Assembly (NCBI RefSeq): GCF_900100205.1
Contig: NZ_FNEQ01000001.1
Location: forward strand, 1,116,001-1,180,000
Direction of reading: 5' to 3'
DNA: 64,000 nucleotides
From: Duganella sp. OV510
Lineage (GTDB): Bacteria > Pseudomonadota > Gammaproteobacteria > Burkholderiales > Burkholderiaceae_D
The position numbers were made by a program, and so were the translations under genes. This document shows, piece after piece, positions 17,191 to 26,038 of the stretch. Below the pieces are notes generated by a model. It worked only from the letters and a program-made list of their open reading frames with translations. It did not search any database and was not told the DNA's origin. The stretch's first letter is position 1, and the number at the start of each line of letters is the position of its first letter.

Positions 17191-18486
17191 TTAAATATAC
17201 GCGGGCACGCAGCATTGCTTGTGCTCGATATGGTGTTCAAATTCTTCGCGGAATTGCTTGATGAACGCACGCATAGGCATTGCTGCCGCGTCGCCCAGCG
17301 CGCAAATCGTGCGGCCCTGGATGTTGTCGCATACCGAATTCAGCACGTCCAGGTCCGATGCGCGGCCCTGACCGTTTTCGATGCGGTGGATCATGCGGTA
17401 CATCCAGCCCGTGCCTTCACGGCACGGCGTGCACTGGCCGCACGACTCTTCAAAGTAGAAGTACGCCAGGCGTTCCATGGCCTTGACCATGCAGCGGGTC
17501 TCGTCCAGCACGATGACCGCGCCGGAACCCAGCATCGAACCGGCCTTGGCGATCGAATCGTAATCCAGGTCGGTTTGCATCATGATCTCGCCACGGATCA
17601 CCGGCGACGAGGAACCGCCAGGAATCACAGCCTTGATCTTTTTGCCGCCGCGCATGCCGCCTGCCAGTTCCAGCAGTTTGGCAAACGGCGTACCCAGTGG
17701 TACTTCGTAGTTGCCCGGACGCTCAACGTCGCCCGAGATCGAGAAGATCTTCGAGCCGCCGTTGTTCGGACGGCCAATCGCCAGGTACTTTTCAGGGCCC
17801 ATGTTCAGGATGAACGGCACCGCAGCGAAGGTTTCAGTGTTGTTGATGGTGGTCGGTTTGCCGTACAGGCCGAACGACGCCGGGAATGGCGGCTTGAAAC
17901 GCGGCTGGCCTTTTTTGCCTTCCAGCGATTCCAGCAACGCAGTCTCTTCGCCGCAGATGTAAGCGCCATAGCCATGGTGCGCGTGCAGCTGGAAGCTGAA
18001 CTCGCTGCCCATGATCTTGTCGCCCAGGAAGCCGGCGGCGCGCGCCTCTTCCAGCGCTTCTTCAAAGCGGGTGTACACCTCGAAGATCTCGCCGTGGATG
18101 TAGTTGTAGCCAACCGTGATGCCCATCGCGTAGGCGCCGATGGCCATGCCTTCGATCAGCGAGTGCGGATTGTAGCGAAGAATGTCGCGGTCCTTGAAAG
18201 TGCCCGGTTCGCCCTCATCTGAGTTGCATACCAGGTACTTCTGGCCCGGGAACTGGCGCGGCATGAAGCTCCACTTCAGGCCGGTAGGGAAACCCGCGCC
18301 ACCACGGCCGCGCAGCGACGACGCTTTCAGGTCGGCGATGATCTGTTCCGGGGTGATTTTCTCTTCGATGATACGGCGCAGGGCGCTGTAGCCGCCGCGC
18401 TTGACGTAATCTTCCAGATGCCAGTTATCGCCGTCGAGGCCGGCCAGGATGACTGGATCGATGTGTCGGTTGTGGAGTGACGTCAT
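17191..18486 (-). CDS. nuoF: NADH-quinone oxidoreductase subunit F (NADH/FMN binding)
   Basis: The 431-residue subunit binds NADH and [18 protein letters not shown] near residue 60, [15 protein letters not shown], and the N3 4Fe-4S site [15 protein letters not shown]. Its ATG overlaps the nuoE stop by four bases (ATGA). Confidence 0.98.
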   Translation of the reverse strand: MTSLHNRHIDPVILAGLDGDNWHLEDYVKRGGYSALRRIIEEKITPEQIIADLKASSLRGRGGAGFPTGLKWSFMPRQFPGQKYLVCNSDEGEPGTFKDRDILRYNPHSLIEGMAIGAYAMGITVGYNYIHGEIFEVYTRFEEALEEARAAGFLGDKIMGSEFSFQLHAHHGYGAYICGEETALLESLEGKKGQPRFKPPFPASFGLYGKPTTINNTETFAAVPFILNMGPEKYLAIGRPNNGGSKIFSISGDVERPGNYEVPLGTPFAKLLELAGGMRGGKKIKAVIPGGSSSPVIRGEIMMQTDLDYDSIAKAGSMLGSGAVIVLDETRCMVKAMERLAYFYFEESCGQCTPCREGTGWMYRMIHRIENGQGRASDLDVLNSVCDNIQGRTICALGDAAAMPMRAFIKQFREEFEHHIEHKQCCVPAYI

Positions 18487-18962
18487 TTCTTCAGTTCCTC
18501 CACGAGGGAGTCAATTTTGTCATTGGACATGAAGCTGCACATGCGGTGGTTATTCACCAGCAGCACCGGTGCGTCGCCGCAGGCGCCCATGCACTCGCCT
18601 TCCATCAGCGTGAACGCGCCGTCTTCCGTGGTGTCACGGTAGTCGATGCCCAGCTTCTGCTTCAGGTGGTGTGCCGCGCGCTCGCCGCCCGACAGGGCGC
18701 AAGGCAGGTTGGTGCACACAGTGATCTTGTGCTTGCCGACCGGCTTCAGGTTGTACATATTGTAGAACGTCGCGACTTCCTGCACGGCGATGGCCGGCAT
18801 GCGGATGTAGTCGGCCAGTTCCTGCATGGTTTCAGGCGAGACCCAGCCCAGTTCAACCTGGGCGTGCGCCAGCGCGGCCATCACGGCCGATTGGCGCTGA
18901 TCGTCTGGGTACTTGGCCAGCTCGCGATCGATTTTTTTGTAGCACTGCTCGGATAACAACAT
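18483..18962 (-). CDS. nuoE: NADH-quinone oxidoreductase subunit E
   Basis: The 159-residue thioredoxin-fold subunit binds a 2Fe-2S cluster through CTNLPC and [11 protein letters not shown] chose the ATG at 18962 ([12 protein letters not shown]), which gives the family's usual length; a GTG six codons upstream (18980) is possible. It lies 18 bases after nuoD. Confidence 0.96.
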   Translation of the reverse strand: MLLSEQCYKKIDRELAKYPDDQRQSAVMAALAHAQVELGWVSPETMQELADYIRMPAIAVQEVATFYNMYNLKPVGKHKITVCTNLPCALSGGERAAHHLKQKLGIDYRDTTEDGAFTLMEGECMGACGDAPVLLVNNHRMCSFMSNDKIDSLVEELKK

Positions 18963-18980
18963 ACTTTTTGCCTCTCGCAC

Positions 18981-20234
18981 TTAGCGGTCAATACTGCCGA
19001 ACACGATGTCCTGCGTACCAATAATGGTGACGGCGTCGGCAATCATGTGGCCACGCGCCATTTCATCCAGCGACTGCAAGTGTGCATAGTCTGGAGCGCG
19101 CAGTTTCACGCGGTATGGCTTGTTGGCGCCGTCCGACACAATGTAGACACCGAACTCGCCTTTCGGGTGTTCCACCGCGCTGTAGGCTTCGCCTGGCGGT
19201 ACGTGGAAACCTTCGGTGAACAGCTTGAAGTGGTGGATCAGCGATTCCATATTGGTCTTCATGTCCACGCGGCCTGGTGGCGCAACTTTGCGGTTGCTGG
19301 TCATGACGGGACCTGGGTTGTTGCGCAGCCATTCAACGCACTGCTTGATGATCTTGTTCGACTGGCGCAGTTCTTCCACGCGCACCAGGTAGCGGTCGTA
19401 GCAGTCGCCGTTGGTGCCGATCGGGATGTCGAAGTCCATCAGGTCGTACACTTCGTATGGCTGGTGCTTGCGCAGATCCCATTGGATGCCCGAACCGCGC
19501 AGCATGGCGCCGGTGAAGCCCATGGCTTTCGCATCTTCCGGCGACACCACGCCGATGCCGACGGTACGCTGTTTCCAGATACGGTTATCGGTCAGCAGGG
19601 TTTCGTATTCGTCGACATAGGTCGGGAAGCGCGCGGTGAAGGCTTCGATGAAGTCCAGCATCGAGCCCTGACGGTCCTTGTTCAGGTTGTCGATGGCCTT
19701 GGCCGAACGGATGATCGATGGCTTGTGCTGCGGCATTGCATCCGGCAGGTCGCGGTAGACACCGCCCGGACGGTAGTAGGCTGCGTGCATGCGCGCGCCC
19801 GATACCGCTTCGTAGCAGTCGAACAGGTCTTCGCGGTCGCGGAAGCAATACAGGAACGGGCCCATGGCGCCGACGTCCAGCGCGTGCGCGCCCAGCCACA
19901 TCAGGTGATTCAGGATGCGGGTGATTTCGTCGAACATCACGCGGATGTATTGCGCACGCAGCGGCACTTCCAGGCCCAGCATCTTTTCGATGGCCATGAC
20001 GTAGGCGTGCTCGTTGCACATCATCGACACGTAGTCGAGGCGGTCCATATACGGCACCGACTGCAGATAGGTCTTCTGCTCAGCCAGCTTCTCGGTGCCG
20101 CGGTGCAGCAGGCCGATGTGCGGGTCAGCGCGCTGGATCACTTCGCCGTCCAGCTCCAGCACCAGGCGCAGCACGCCGTGCGCGGCCGGGTGTTGCGGAC
20201 CGAAGTTCAGGGTGTAGTTCTTAATTTCTGCCAT
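18981..20234 (-). CDS. nuoD: NADH-quinone oxidoreductase subunit D
   Basis: The 417-residue subunit forms the quinone-reduction site. It has [20 protein letters not shown] at the start (the conserved HPAAHG loop), [26 protein letters not shown] and the FGSIDR end. Unlike in E. coli it is separate from NuoC. It starts 4 bases after nuoC ends. Confidence 0.98.
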   Translation of the reverse strand: MAEIKNYTLNFGPQHPAAHGVLRLVLELDGEVIQRADPHIGLLHRGTEKLAEQKTYLQSVPYMDRLDYVSMMCNEHAYVMAIEKMLGLEVPLRAQYIRVMFDEITRILNHLMWLGAHALDVGAMGPFLYCFRDREDLFDCYEAVSGARMHAAYYRPGGVYRDLPDAMPQHKPSIIRSAKAIDNLNKDRQGSMLDFIEAFTARFPTYVDEYETLLTDNRIWKQRTVGIGVVSPEDAKAMGFTGAMLRGSGIQWDLRKHQPYEVYDLMDFDIPIGTNGDCYDRYLVRVEELRQSNKIIKQCVEWLRNNPGPVMTSNRKVAPPGRVDMKTNMESLIHHFKLFTEGFHVPPGEAYSAVEHPKGEFGVYIVSDGANKPYRVKLRAPDYAHLQSLDEMARGHMIADAVTIIGTQDIVFGSIDR

Positions 20235-20238
20235 GTTC

Positions 20239-20829
20239 TTACTTCCCGTAGGTTTCTTCGCGGATCACGCGCGGCACGTTTTCACGCGGCTCGATGGTGA
20301 CCGGCTGGTAGACCACGCGCTTCTGTGCGGCGTCATAGGTCATTTCCACGTAGCCCGAGACCGGGAAGTCCTTGCGGAACGGGTGGCCGATGAAGCCATA
20401 GTCGGTCAGGATGCGGCGCAGGTCGTTGTGGTTCTCGAACAGGATGCCGAACATGTCGAACGCTTCACGCTCGTACCAGTTCAGCGAACGCCACAGCGGC
20501 GTCAGCGACGGCAGCAGCGGCATCTCGTCGTCAGCGCAGAAAGCGCGTACACGGACGCGCCAGTTGTACTGGACCGACAGCAGGTGGGTGACAGCCGCGA
20601 AACGCAGGCCATCCCAGGCGCCATCGCCATAGTTCAGGTAATCGACGCCGCACAGGTCGATGGCGGTGTCGAAGCCCAGCGTGGCGTCGTCGCGCAGCGT
20701 CTGCATCACGGCGTAGTAATCAGCGGCCTTGACGGTCAGCGTGATCTCGCCCAGCGCAACGACCGTAGAAACGCGGTCGCCCAGGGCAGTGCCGAGGGCG
20801 GTTTGGAGTTTTTCCAGATGTGTAGTCAT
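20239..20829 (-). CDS. nuoC: NADH-quinone oxidoreductase subunit C
   Basis: The 196-residue subunit has the 30-kDa-subunit signature [20 protein letters not shown] followed by [19 protein letters not shown]. It lies between nuoB (17-base gap) and nuoD. Confidence 0.97.
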   Translation of the reverse strand: MTTHLEKLQTALGTALGDRVSTVVALGEITLTVKAADYYAVMQTLRDDATLGFDTAIDLCGVDYLNYGDGAWDGLRFAAVTHLLSVQYNWRVRVRAFCADDEMPLLPSLTPLWRSLNWYEREAFDMFGILFENHNDLRRILTDYGFIGHPFRKDFPVSGYVEMTYDAAQKRVVYQPVTIEPRENVPRVIREETYGK

Positions 20830-20846
20830 ATTGTGTTGCGCCCCCG

Positions 20847-21323
20847 TTAGCGTGCGATCGTATTGGTGCGCTTGATCTTGTTCTGTAACTGCATGATGCC
20901 GTACAGCAGGGCCTCAGCAGTTGGTGGACAGCCTGGCACGTACACGTCAACCGGCACGATGCGATCGCAGCCGCGCACAACGGAGTAAGAGTAGTGATAG
21001 TAGCCGCCACCATTGGCGCAGGAACCCATCGAGATGACCCAGCGCGGCTCCGGCATCTGGTCGTAGACCTTGCGCAGTGCCGGCGCCATCTTGTTGCACA
21101 GCGTGCCGGCCACGATCATCACGTCGGACTGACGTGGCGATGGACGGAACACCACGCCGAAGCGGTCCATGTCGTAACGGGCAGCGCCCACGTGCATCAT
21201 TTCGACTGCGCAGCAAGCCAGACCGAACGTCATCGGGAACATCGAACCCGTACGCGCCCAGTTGATCAGCTTGTCGGCCGAGGTGGTGATGAAACCTTCG
21301 TTTAATACGCCTTCAATAGCCAT
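20847..21323 (-). CDS. nuoB: NADH-quinone oxidoreductase subunit B
   Basis: The 158-residue subunit carries cluster N2, the last iron-sulfur cluster before quinone. The ligands appear as [24 protein letters not shown] and [14 protein letters not shown]. It starts 3 bases after nuoA ends. Confidence 0.98.
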   Translation of the reverse strand: MAIEGVLNEGFITTSADKLINWARTGSMFPMTFGLACCAVEMMHVGAARYDMDRFGVVFRPSPRQSDVMIVAGTLCNKMAPALRKVYDQMPEPRWVISMGSCANGGGYYHYSYSVVRGCDRIVPVDVYVPGCPPTAEALLYGIMQLQNKIKRTNTIAR

Positions 21324-21326
21324 GGC

Positions 21327-21686
21327 TTATTCCCAATCAAGGGCACCTTTCTTCCAGATATACCAAAAACCGACCACGAATTCGGCGATGAACACCATCA
21401 TCGTAACGAAGCCCTGCCAGCCCAGTTCGCGCATGGATACGCCCCACGGGAAGAAGAATGCCGTTTCCAGATCGAACAAAATAAAGAGAATCGCGACGAG
21501 GTAGTAACGCACGTCGAATTTCATGCGCGCGTCTTCGAACGCTTCGAAGCCGCATTCATACGGGGACAGCTTGGCTGCATCCGGCCTTTTTGGGCCGAGG
21601 ATGTGACCGAGTACTTGGGGAGCAATGCCTACGCCGAGACCGACGAGGATAAACAACAGGACGGGGAGATAATTTTCGAGGTTCAC
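21327..21686 (-). CDS. nuoA: NADH-quinone oxidoreductase subunit A
   Basis: The 119-residue membrane subunit has three helices and the conserved [20 protein letters not shown] loop followed by [10 protein letters not shown]. It is the first gene of the nuo operon. The 120 bases between it and the terminator of tRNA-Leu should hold the operon promoter, but I see no clear consensus boxes. Confidence 0.97.
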   Translation of the reverse strand: MNLENYLPVLLFILVGLGVGIAPQVLGHILGPKRPDAAKLSPYECGFEAFEDARMKFDVRYYLVAILFILFDLETAFFFPWGVSMRELGWQGFVTMMVFIAEFVVGFWYIWKKGALDWE

Positions 21687-21807
21687 GATTAGATGAGCTT
21701 ATGTTGAACGATCAGTTTAAAGGACACATCGCGGTACGCTGCGGTGCGCTTAACGTTCGCCCCAATCGAAAAACTGCTCAGACCAGGATCGAACGACACA
21801 TCCTCGT

Positions 21808-21839
21808 AAAAAAGCCAGCTTGGTACCACCCTTGCTGGC
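21808..21839 (-). terminator. Terminator between tRNA-Leu and nuoA
   Basis: On the minus strand, GCCAGC (21839-21834) and GCTGGC (21819-21814) form a stem directly followed by six T. It should end the tRNA-Leu transcript and separate it from the nuo operon. Confidence 0.75.
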
Positions 21840-21847
21840 CTATATTC

Positions 21848-21932
21848 TGGTGCCGACGACGAGACTCGAACTCGTACAGCTTGCGCCACTACCCCCTCAA
21901 GATAGCGTGTCTACCAATTTCACCACGTCGGC
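21848..21932 (-). tRNA. tRNA-Leu (anticodon GAG)
   Basis: The 85-base gene starts GCCGACG and ends CGTCGGCACCA, so CCA is encoded. The anticodon arm reads CTATC-TTGAGGG-GGTAG with anticodon GAG, and the long variable arm is class II, as expected for leucine. The T-loop is TTCGAGT. It decodes CUC/CUU. A tRNA-Leu between secG and nuoA is common in related betaproteobacteria. Confidence 0.97.
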
Positions 21933-21943
21933 ATAAGGCCGTT

Positions 21944-21972
21944 ATTTTACTTCGTTTTCACGCGGTTGTTAA
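21944..21972 (-). promoter_or_regulatory. Sigma-70-type promoter of tRNA-Leu
   Basis: On the minus strand TTAACA (21972-21967) and TAAAAT (21949-21944) are separated by 17 bases. The -10 box lies 11 bases upstream of the mature 5' end, so transcription should start a few bases before the tRNA. Confidence 0.65.
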
Positions 21973-22104
21973 TCCCGTATTGCGTCAAAACAAGAAAAAA
22001 TCGATAAATCTTTAACTATTTTTGTGCTCACAAAGATACTGCTAAAACTATGAGCAAACAACTTAAAAAAATATCAACAGCACTAAATAACTACAGAGAT
22101 TATA

Positions 22105-22485
22105 TTACTTTGGAATAGAGTTTGCAGGAGCCGGTGCAACTGGCGCCGAAGCGGCAGGTGCTGCTGGCGCGGTTGCCGGCGCTGCGGCAGGCGCTGCCGG
22201 CACGGTGGTTTGCGCGCGATCCATCACGCCGCCGCTGACGTTGTTGGCGCGGTGGGTCGTGATGTACGACAGGCTCAGCGTGGCGATGAAGAAGATCGCG
22301 GCAGCAACACCGGTCGACTTCGACATGAAGTTGGAGGAGCCGGTGGCGCCGAACAGGCTGCCGGAAGCGCCGGAGCCGAAGGCCGCGCCCATGTCGGCGC
22401 CCTTACCGTGTTGCAGCAGCACCAGGCCGATAATGGCGATGGCGGAAACCACCTGCACTACGATAACCAGATTGAAAAAGTTCAT
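22105..22485 (-). CDS. secG: Preprotein translocase subunit SecG
   Basis: The 126-residue protein has two membrane helices (about 2-22 and 55-75) with the conserved VLLQHGKGADMGAAFGSGAS between them, typical of SecG, which assists SecYE. The C-terminus is a low-complexity Ala/Pro tail (AAPAAAPATAPAAPAAS), common in betaproteobacteria. I use the ATG at 22485 (MNFFN). About 60 bases separate it from tpiA upstream. Confidence 0.95.
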   Translation of the reverse strand: MNFFNLVIVVQVVSAIAIIGLVLLQHGKGADMGAAFGSGASGSLFGATGSSNFMSKSTGVAAAIFFIATLSLSYITTHRANNVSGGVMDRAQTTVPAAPAAAPATAPAAPAASAPVAPAPANSIPK

Positions 22486-22558
22486 GTTATTCCGTTCCAA
22501 ATTAAAAGTTTTGTATCGTTTTGTTTCTACTGCGCGTTTCTACTGCAATTTACTGCAT

Positions 22559-23305
22559 TTATACGGCCTGAATAATCCCGAGGAAATCACTCGGCTTTAA
22601 CGCGGCGCCGCCAATCAGGCCGCCGTCAATATCCGGCTGGGCCATCAATTCTTTTGCATTCTCCGGTTTCATACTGCCACCGTAGAGTATTTTCACTTCC
22701 GCCGCCGCAGCCGCGTGTTTTTCCGCCAGGCAGTCACGCAGGAAGCGGTGTGCATCCTGGGCGATTTGCGGCGTGGCGGTCTTGCCGGTGCCGATCGCCC
22801 ATACCGGCTCGTAGGCCAGCACGATCTTTGCCACGTCGTCGGCCGCGATCGCATCCAGCACGGCTTGCAGCTGACCGCAGATCACCTCTTCGGTCTGCCC
22901 TGCTTCGCGCTCGGCCAGCGACTCGCCAACACACACCACCGGCGTCAACCCTGCTGCCAGCGCCACCACCGTCTTCCGCGCCACCAGCTCGCTGCTTTCG
23001 TGGTGATAGGAGCGGCGCTCGGAGTGACCGCACAACACGTAGGTGGCGCCGAAATCCTGCAACATCGCCGCCGATACTTCGCCAGTATACGCTCCGCTGG
23101 CGTGAATGGACACATCTTGTGCCCCCCACGCCACGGCCGAGCCAGCCAGTTCAGCCTGGCACTGGGCCAGATAGGGCGCCGGCACACACACCGCGCAGTC
23201 CGCGCCAAAGTCGTTCAAGCCGGCGACTATCCCCGACAACAGCGCCGTGTTGGCGGCGCGACTGCCATTCATTTTCCAGTTGCCGATAACGAGTTTGCGA
23301 CGCAT
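22559..23305 (-). CDS. tpiA: Triosephosphate isomerase
   Basis: The 248-residue enzyme interconverts dihydroxyacetone phosphate and glyceraldehyde 3-phosphate in glycolysis. Catalytic residues are visible: Lys in GNWKMNGS, His in LCGHSERR and Glu in [14 protein letters not shown]; the phosphate loop is [11 protein letters not shown] chose the ATG at 23305 (MRRKLVIG) rather than the TTG four codons upstream. Confidence 0.97.
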   Translation of the reverse strand: MRRKLVIGNWKMNGSRAANTALLSGIVAGLNDFGADCAVCVPAPYLAQCQAELAGSAVAWGAQDVSIHASGAYTGEVSAAMLQDFGATYVLCGHSERRSYHHESSELVARKTVVALAAGLTPVVCVGESLAEREAGQTEEVICGQLQAVLDAIAADDVAKIVLAYEPVWAIGTGKTATPQIAQDAHRFLRDCLAEKHAAAAAEVKILYGGSMKPENAKELMAQPDIDGGLIGGAALKPSDFLGIIQAV

Positions 23306-23432
23306 AAGCTTGCCCAAAGGTTTGATAACCCACTATTTTACCGCGCCCAAAAACGCATGGTCAAACAGGCAAAGCCTCTCCCCGGCTATCGAAAACCGTA
23401 AATTTACTACGCATTTTACAACGAAATCACCG

Positions 23433-24413
23433 TCAGATCACCTGCAACATGATTTTTCCGACGTGCGAACTGCTTTCCATCAGCGCATGCGCGGCGGCCG
23501 CCTGCTCCAGCGGGAAGACCGTATGAATGACCGGCTTGAGCTTGCGCTCGGCCATCATCGGCCAGACTTTTTCCTTCAGTTTTTTGGCGATCGCCCCCTT
23601 GAATTCGGCCGAGCGCGGGCGCAAGGTCGAGCCGGTGACGGTCAGGCGGCGGCGCAGCACCTGGCCCATATCCAGCGTCGATTTGCCGCCGCCCAGCGTG
23701 GCGATGATGGCGATGCGGCCATCGTCGGCCAGGCAGGAAACCTCGCGTGGCAGGTAGTCTCCGGCCACCATGTCCAGAATCACGTCGACGCCGCGGTCGT
23801 TGGTCAGCGACTTGACGACCGCCGCGAAATCCTCGGTTTTATAGTTGATGCCGCGTTCGGCGCCGAGCTGCACACAGGCCGCCACCTTGTCATCGGAGCC
23901 GGCGGTGGCGAACACGCGGTGGCCCATCGCCGAGGCCAGCTGGATGGCGGTAACGCCGATTCCGGAGCTGCCGCCCTGCACCAGCAAAGTCTCGCCGGCG
24001 CTCAGATTGGCGCGGTCAAAAACGTTGCTCCAGACTGTGAAGTAATTTTCCGGAATTGTCGCCGCTTCGAGCATCGACCAGCCTTTCGGGACTGGTAAAA
24101 CCTGCTGTATCGGAGCAACAACATACTCGGCATAGCCGCCGCCCTGCACCAAAGCGCAGACATGGTCACCGATATCGAGGGTGGTGTAGTCGAGATCACC
24201 GTCGACGATTTCGCCGGCGACTTCCAGGCCGGGAATGTCGGAAGCGCCCGGCGGCGGCGCGTAATTGCCGGTGCGCTGGAACACGTCCGGGCGGTTGACG
24301 CCGGCGGCATGCACCTTGATCAGCACCTCGCCGGACTTCACCACCGGCATCGGGCGTTCACACAGTTTCAGGACATCGGCCGGGCCGGGTTGGGTGATTT
24401 CAATCGCGCGCAT
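23433..24413 (-). CDS. NAD(P)H-quinone oxidoreductase, PIG3-like
   Basis: The 326-residue medium-chain reductase has the GroES-like N-terminal half (VKVHAAGVNRPDVFQRTG is in the family style) and an NADPH-binding segment, LVQGGSSGIGVTAIQLA, near 145. It lacks the Cys/His zinc ligands of alcohol dehydrogenases. FQRTGNYAPPPGASDIPGLE is typical of the PIG3/TP53I3 subgroup, which reduces quinones by one electron. It lies upstream of tpiA on the same strand with a gap of about 130 bases. Confidence 0.9.
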   Translation of the reverse strand: MRAIEITQPGPADVLKLCERPMPVVKSGEVLIKVHAAGVNRPDVFQRTGNYAPPPGASDIPGLEVAGEIVDGDLDYTTLDIGDHVCALVQGGGYAEYVVAPIQQVLPVPKGWSMLEAATIPENYFTVWSNVFDRANLSAGETLLVQGGSSGIGVTAIQLASAMGHRVFATAGSDDKVAACVQLGAERGINYKTEDFAAVVKSLTNDRGVDVILDMVAGDYLPREVSCLADDGRIAIIATLGGGKSTLDMGQVLRRRLTVTGSTLRPRSAEFKGAIAKKLKEKVWPMMAERKLKPVIHTVFPLEQAAAAHALMESSSHVGKIMLQVI

Positions 24414-24458
24414 CGTTCGCCCTCTATGGATAAAGAGCGATTGTACGACTTCCGCACT

Positions 24459-25067
24459 TTACCCGCCGCCAGTGCGGGACTTCTGCGGTAAAGCCGTGTT
24501 GGGCCGCCAGGCCGCCGACAGCGCCTGCCCCTCCTCGATCTGCTCCTTGCTCATATGCTTGAGCACCTGCGCGCGCTGCTCGGCCGCATTGGCCGAACCA
24601 TTGGCTGCCGCCAGATTCCATAACATATAAGCAATCACATTATCCTGCGGCATGCCGCCCATATGATAACGATACATCAGTCCCAGCACCTGCTGCGCGT
24701 CCGGGTGTCCCTGCTCGGCCGCCTTGCGGAACCACGACACCGCCTGCTTGTGATCCTGGATCACCGCGTTGCCGGTGTAATACATGGCGCCGACCACGTA
24801 TTGCGCGTCGGCCTTGCCCTTTAGCGCCGCCTTGCGGTGCCACTCCAGCGCCGCCTTGTAATCCTGCGGCACGCCGCGACCCATGTAGTACATCAGCCCC
24901 AGCAGATGCTGCGCATCCACATTGCCGGCCTGCGCCAGCGGGCGTATCTCTTTCAATGCCACCGCATAGTTCTTGCTGTTGTACGCGGTCGCCCCTTCGG
25001 CGAATCCTGCCATCGCGGCTTGCTGCCAGCCGAGTGCGATGACGATCGCTAGTATGAATTTTTTCAT
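24459..25067 (-). CDS. Exported Sel1-like repeat (TPR-type) protein
   Basis: The 202-residue protein has a signal peptide (MKKFILAIVIALGWQQAAMAG) and three to four Sel1-like repeats: NVDAQHLLGLMYYMGRGVPQ, KADAQYVVGAMYYTGNAV and HPDAQQVLGLMYRYHMGG. These helical repeats mediate protein contacts; the partner is unknown. The ATG at 25067 is set by the signal peptide. It is 25 bases downstream of the DUF2807 gene and may be cotranscribed with it. Confidence 0.85.
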   Translation of the reverse strand: MKKFILAIVIALGWQQAAMAGFAEGATAYNSKNYAVALKEIRPLAQAGNVDAQHLLGLMYYMGRGVPQDYKAALEWHRKAALKGKADAQYVVGAMYYTGNAVIQDHKQAVSWFRKAAEQGHPDAQQVLGLMYRYHMGGMPQDNVIAYMLWNLAAANGSANAAEQRAQVLKHMSKEQIEEGQALSAAWRPNTALPQKSRTGGG

Positions 25068-25092
25068 ATCGCGTTGTATAGTAGGTGTGTTG

Positions 25093-25860
25093 TTACTTCC
25101 AGCTGACCTTGCCCAGCCCGTCCACCGACACATTGCGGTTCAACGGCTTGCCATACACAATGACCGATCCCAGGCCACTGAGGTTCAGCGTCGCATTGGT
25201 TCTGGCGGTAACGGTGGCGTTGCCCAGGCCGCTCAGGTCGACATCGACAGAATCCGCCTGGAACTGCTGCGCATTCAGCCCGCCGACGCCGCCCAGGTTG
25301 GCCTTCAGCAGCTTGCTGCGCCCGCCCAGCGTGATATAGCCGGCGCCGCGCAGGTCCAGCTCGGCTTCTTCATTCTCGCTCAGCCACACGTTCATGCTGC
25401 CGACGCCGCCCAGGTTGGCCTTGACGATTTTGTAGTCGCAGACGATTTTCATGCTGCCGGCGCCATCCAGGGTCAGATCCAGCTTGTCGCCGCTGAAACC
25501 GTTGATTTCGGTCTGGCCGACGCCTTCCGACACCACTTCGCGCAATTTTGGAAGGATCAGCTCGGCACGGGCGGTGCCGCGCCCGATCTTGATGCCGCGC
25601 CCCTCGCTTTCCAGATGCAAGGTGTCGCCGGATTGGGACGCGGTCAGCTTGTCCAGGTAGCGCTTCTCGCCGATGATGCGCAGCGTCGGCGTGTCGCCCT
25701 GGCGCAGCTTGAGATCGACGACGCCATCGATCTTGACCCGCACCACGCGGGCATCGATGGGGATCATGCGTGTTTCGGTGACGTCGTCAGCGGCGCCGGC
25801 ACGGCCAAACAGCGAGCAAAACGCGGCAAACAGCAAGCCGAACTGGAAAAGCTTCTTCAT
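25093..25860 (-). CDS. Exported DUF2807 (head GIN) beta-helix protein
   Basis: The 255-residue protein has a signal peptide (MKKLFQFGLLFAAFCSLFGRAGA) and a DUF2807-type body. Short strands recur with a glycine turn: LDGAGSMKI, LGGVGSMNV, LRGAGYITL, LGGVGGLNA, LSGLGNATV, LSGLGSVIV and VDGLGKVSW, consistent with a right-handed beta-helix in the periplasm or at the surface. The function of the family is not established. The start at 25860 is fixed by the signal peptide. Confidence 0.85.
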   Translation of the reverse strand: MKKLFQFGLLFAAFCSLFGRAGAADDVTETRMIPIDARVVRVKIDGVVDLKLRQGDTPTLRIIGEKRYLDKLTASQSGDTLHLESEGRGIKIGRGTARAELILPKLREVVSEGVGQTEINGFSGDKLDLTLDGAGSMKIVCDYKIVKANLGGVGSMNVWLSENEEAELDLRGAGYITLGGRSKLLKANLGGVGGLNAQQFQADSVDVDLSGLGNATVTARTNATLNLSGLGSVIVYGKPLNRNVSVDGLGKVSWK

Positions 25861-26038
25861 ATCGCATCCTCTGGTGTTGATACAAGCATCATAGCCCGCG
25901 CGCACGAACCAGCGACCAGGGATTGCGACGAACTGCACAAAACGGCGACTGGACGGCAAAAACCTCCGCCCCGTCGTTCCGGCGTACGCCGCAACCCATG
26001 CTGGGGATACCCGCCTGCGCGAAAATGCGGCGGCGGGG

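Noticed and set aside
22016..22104. AT-rich stretch after secG as an origin or foreign DNA
   Set aside because: It is under 100 bases, contains no repeats or gene fragments, and ordinary intergenic composition explains it.
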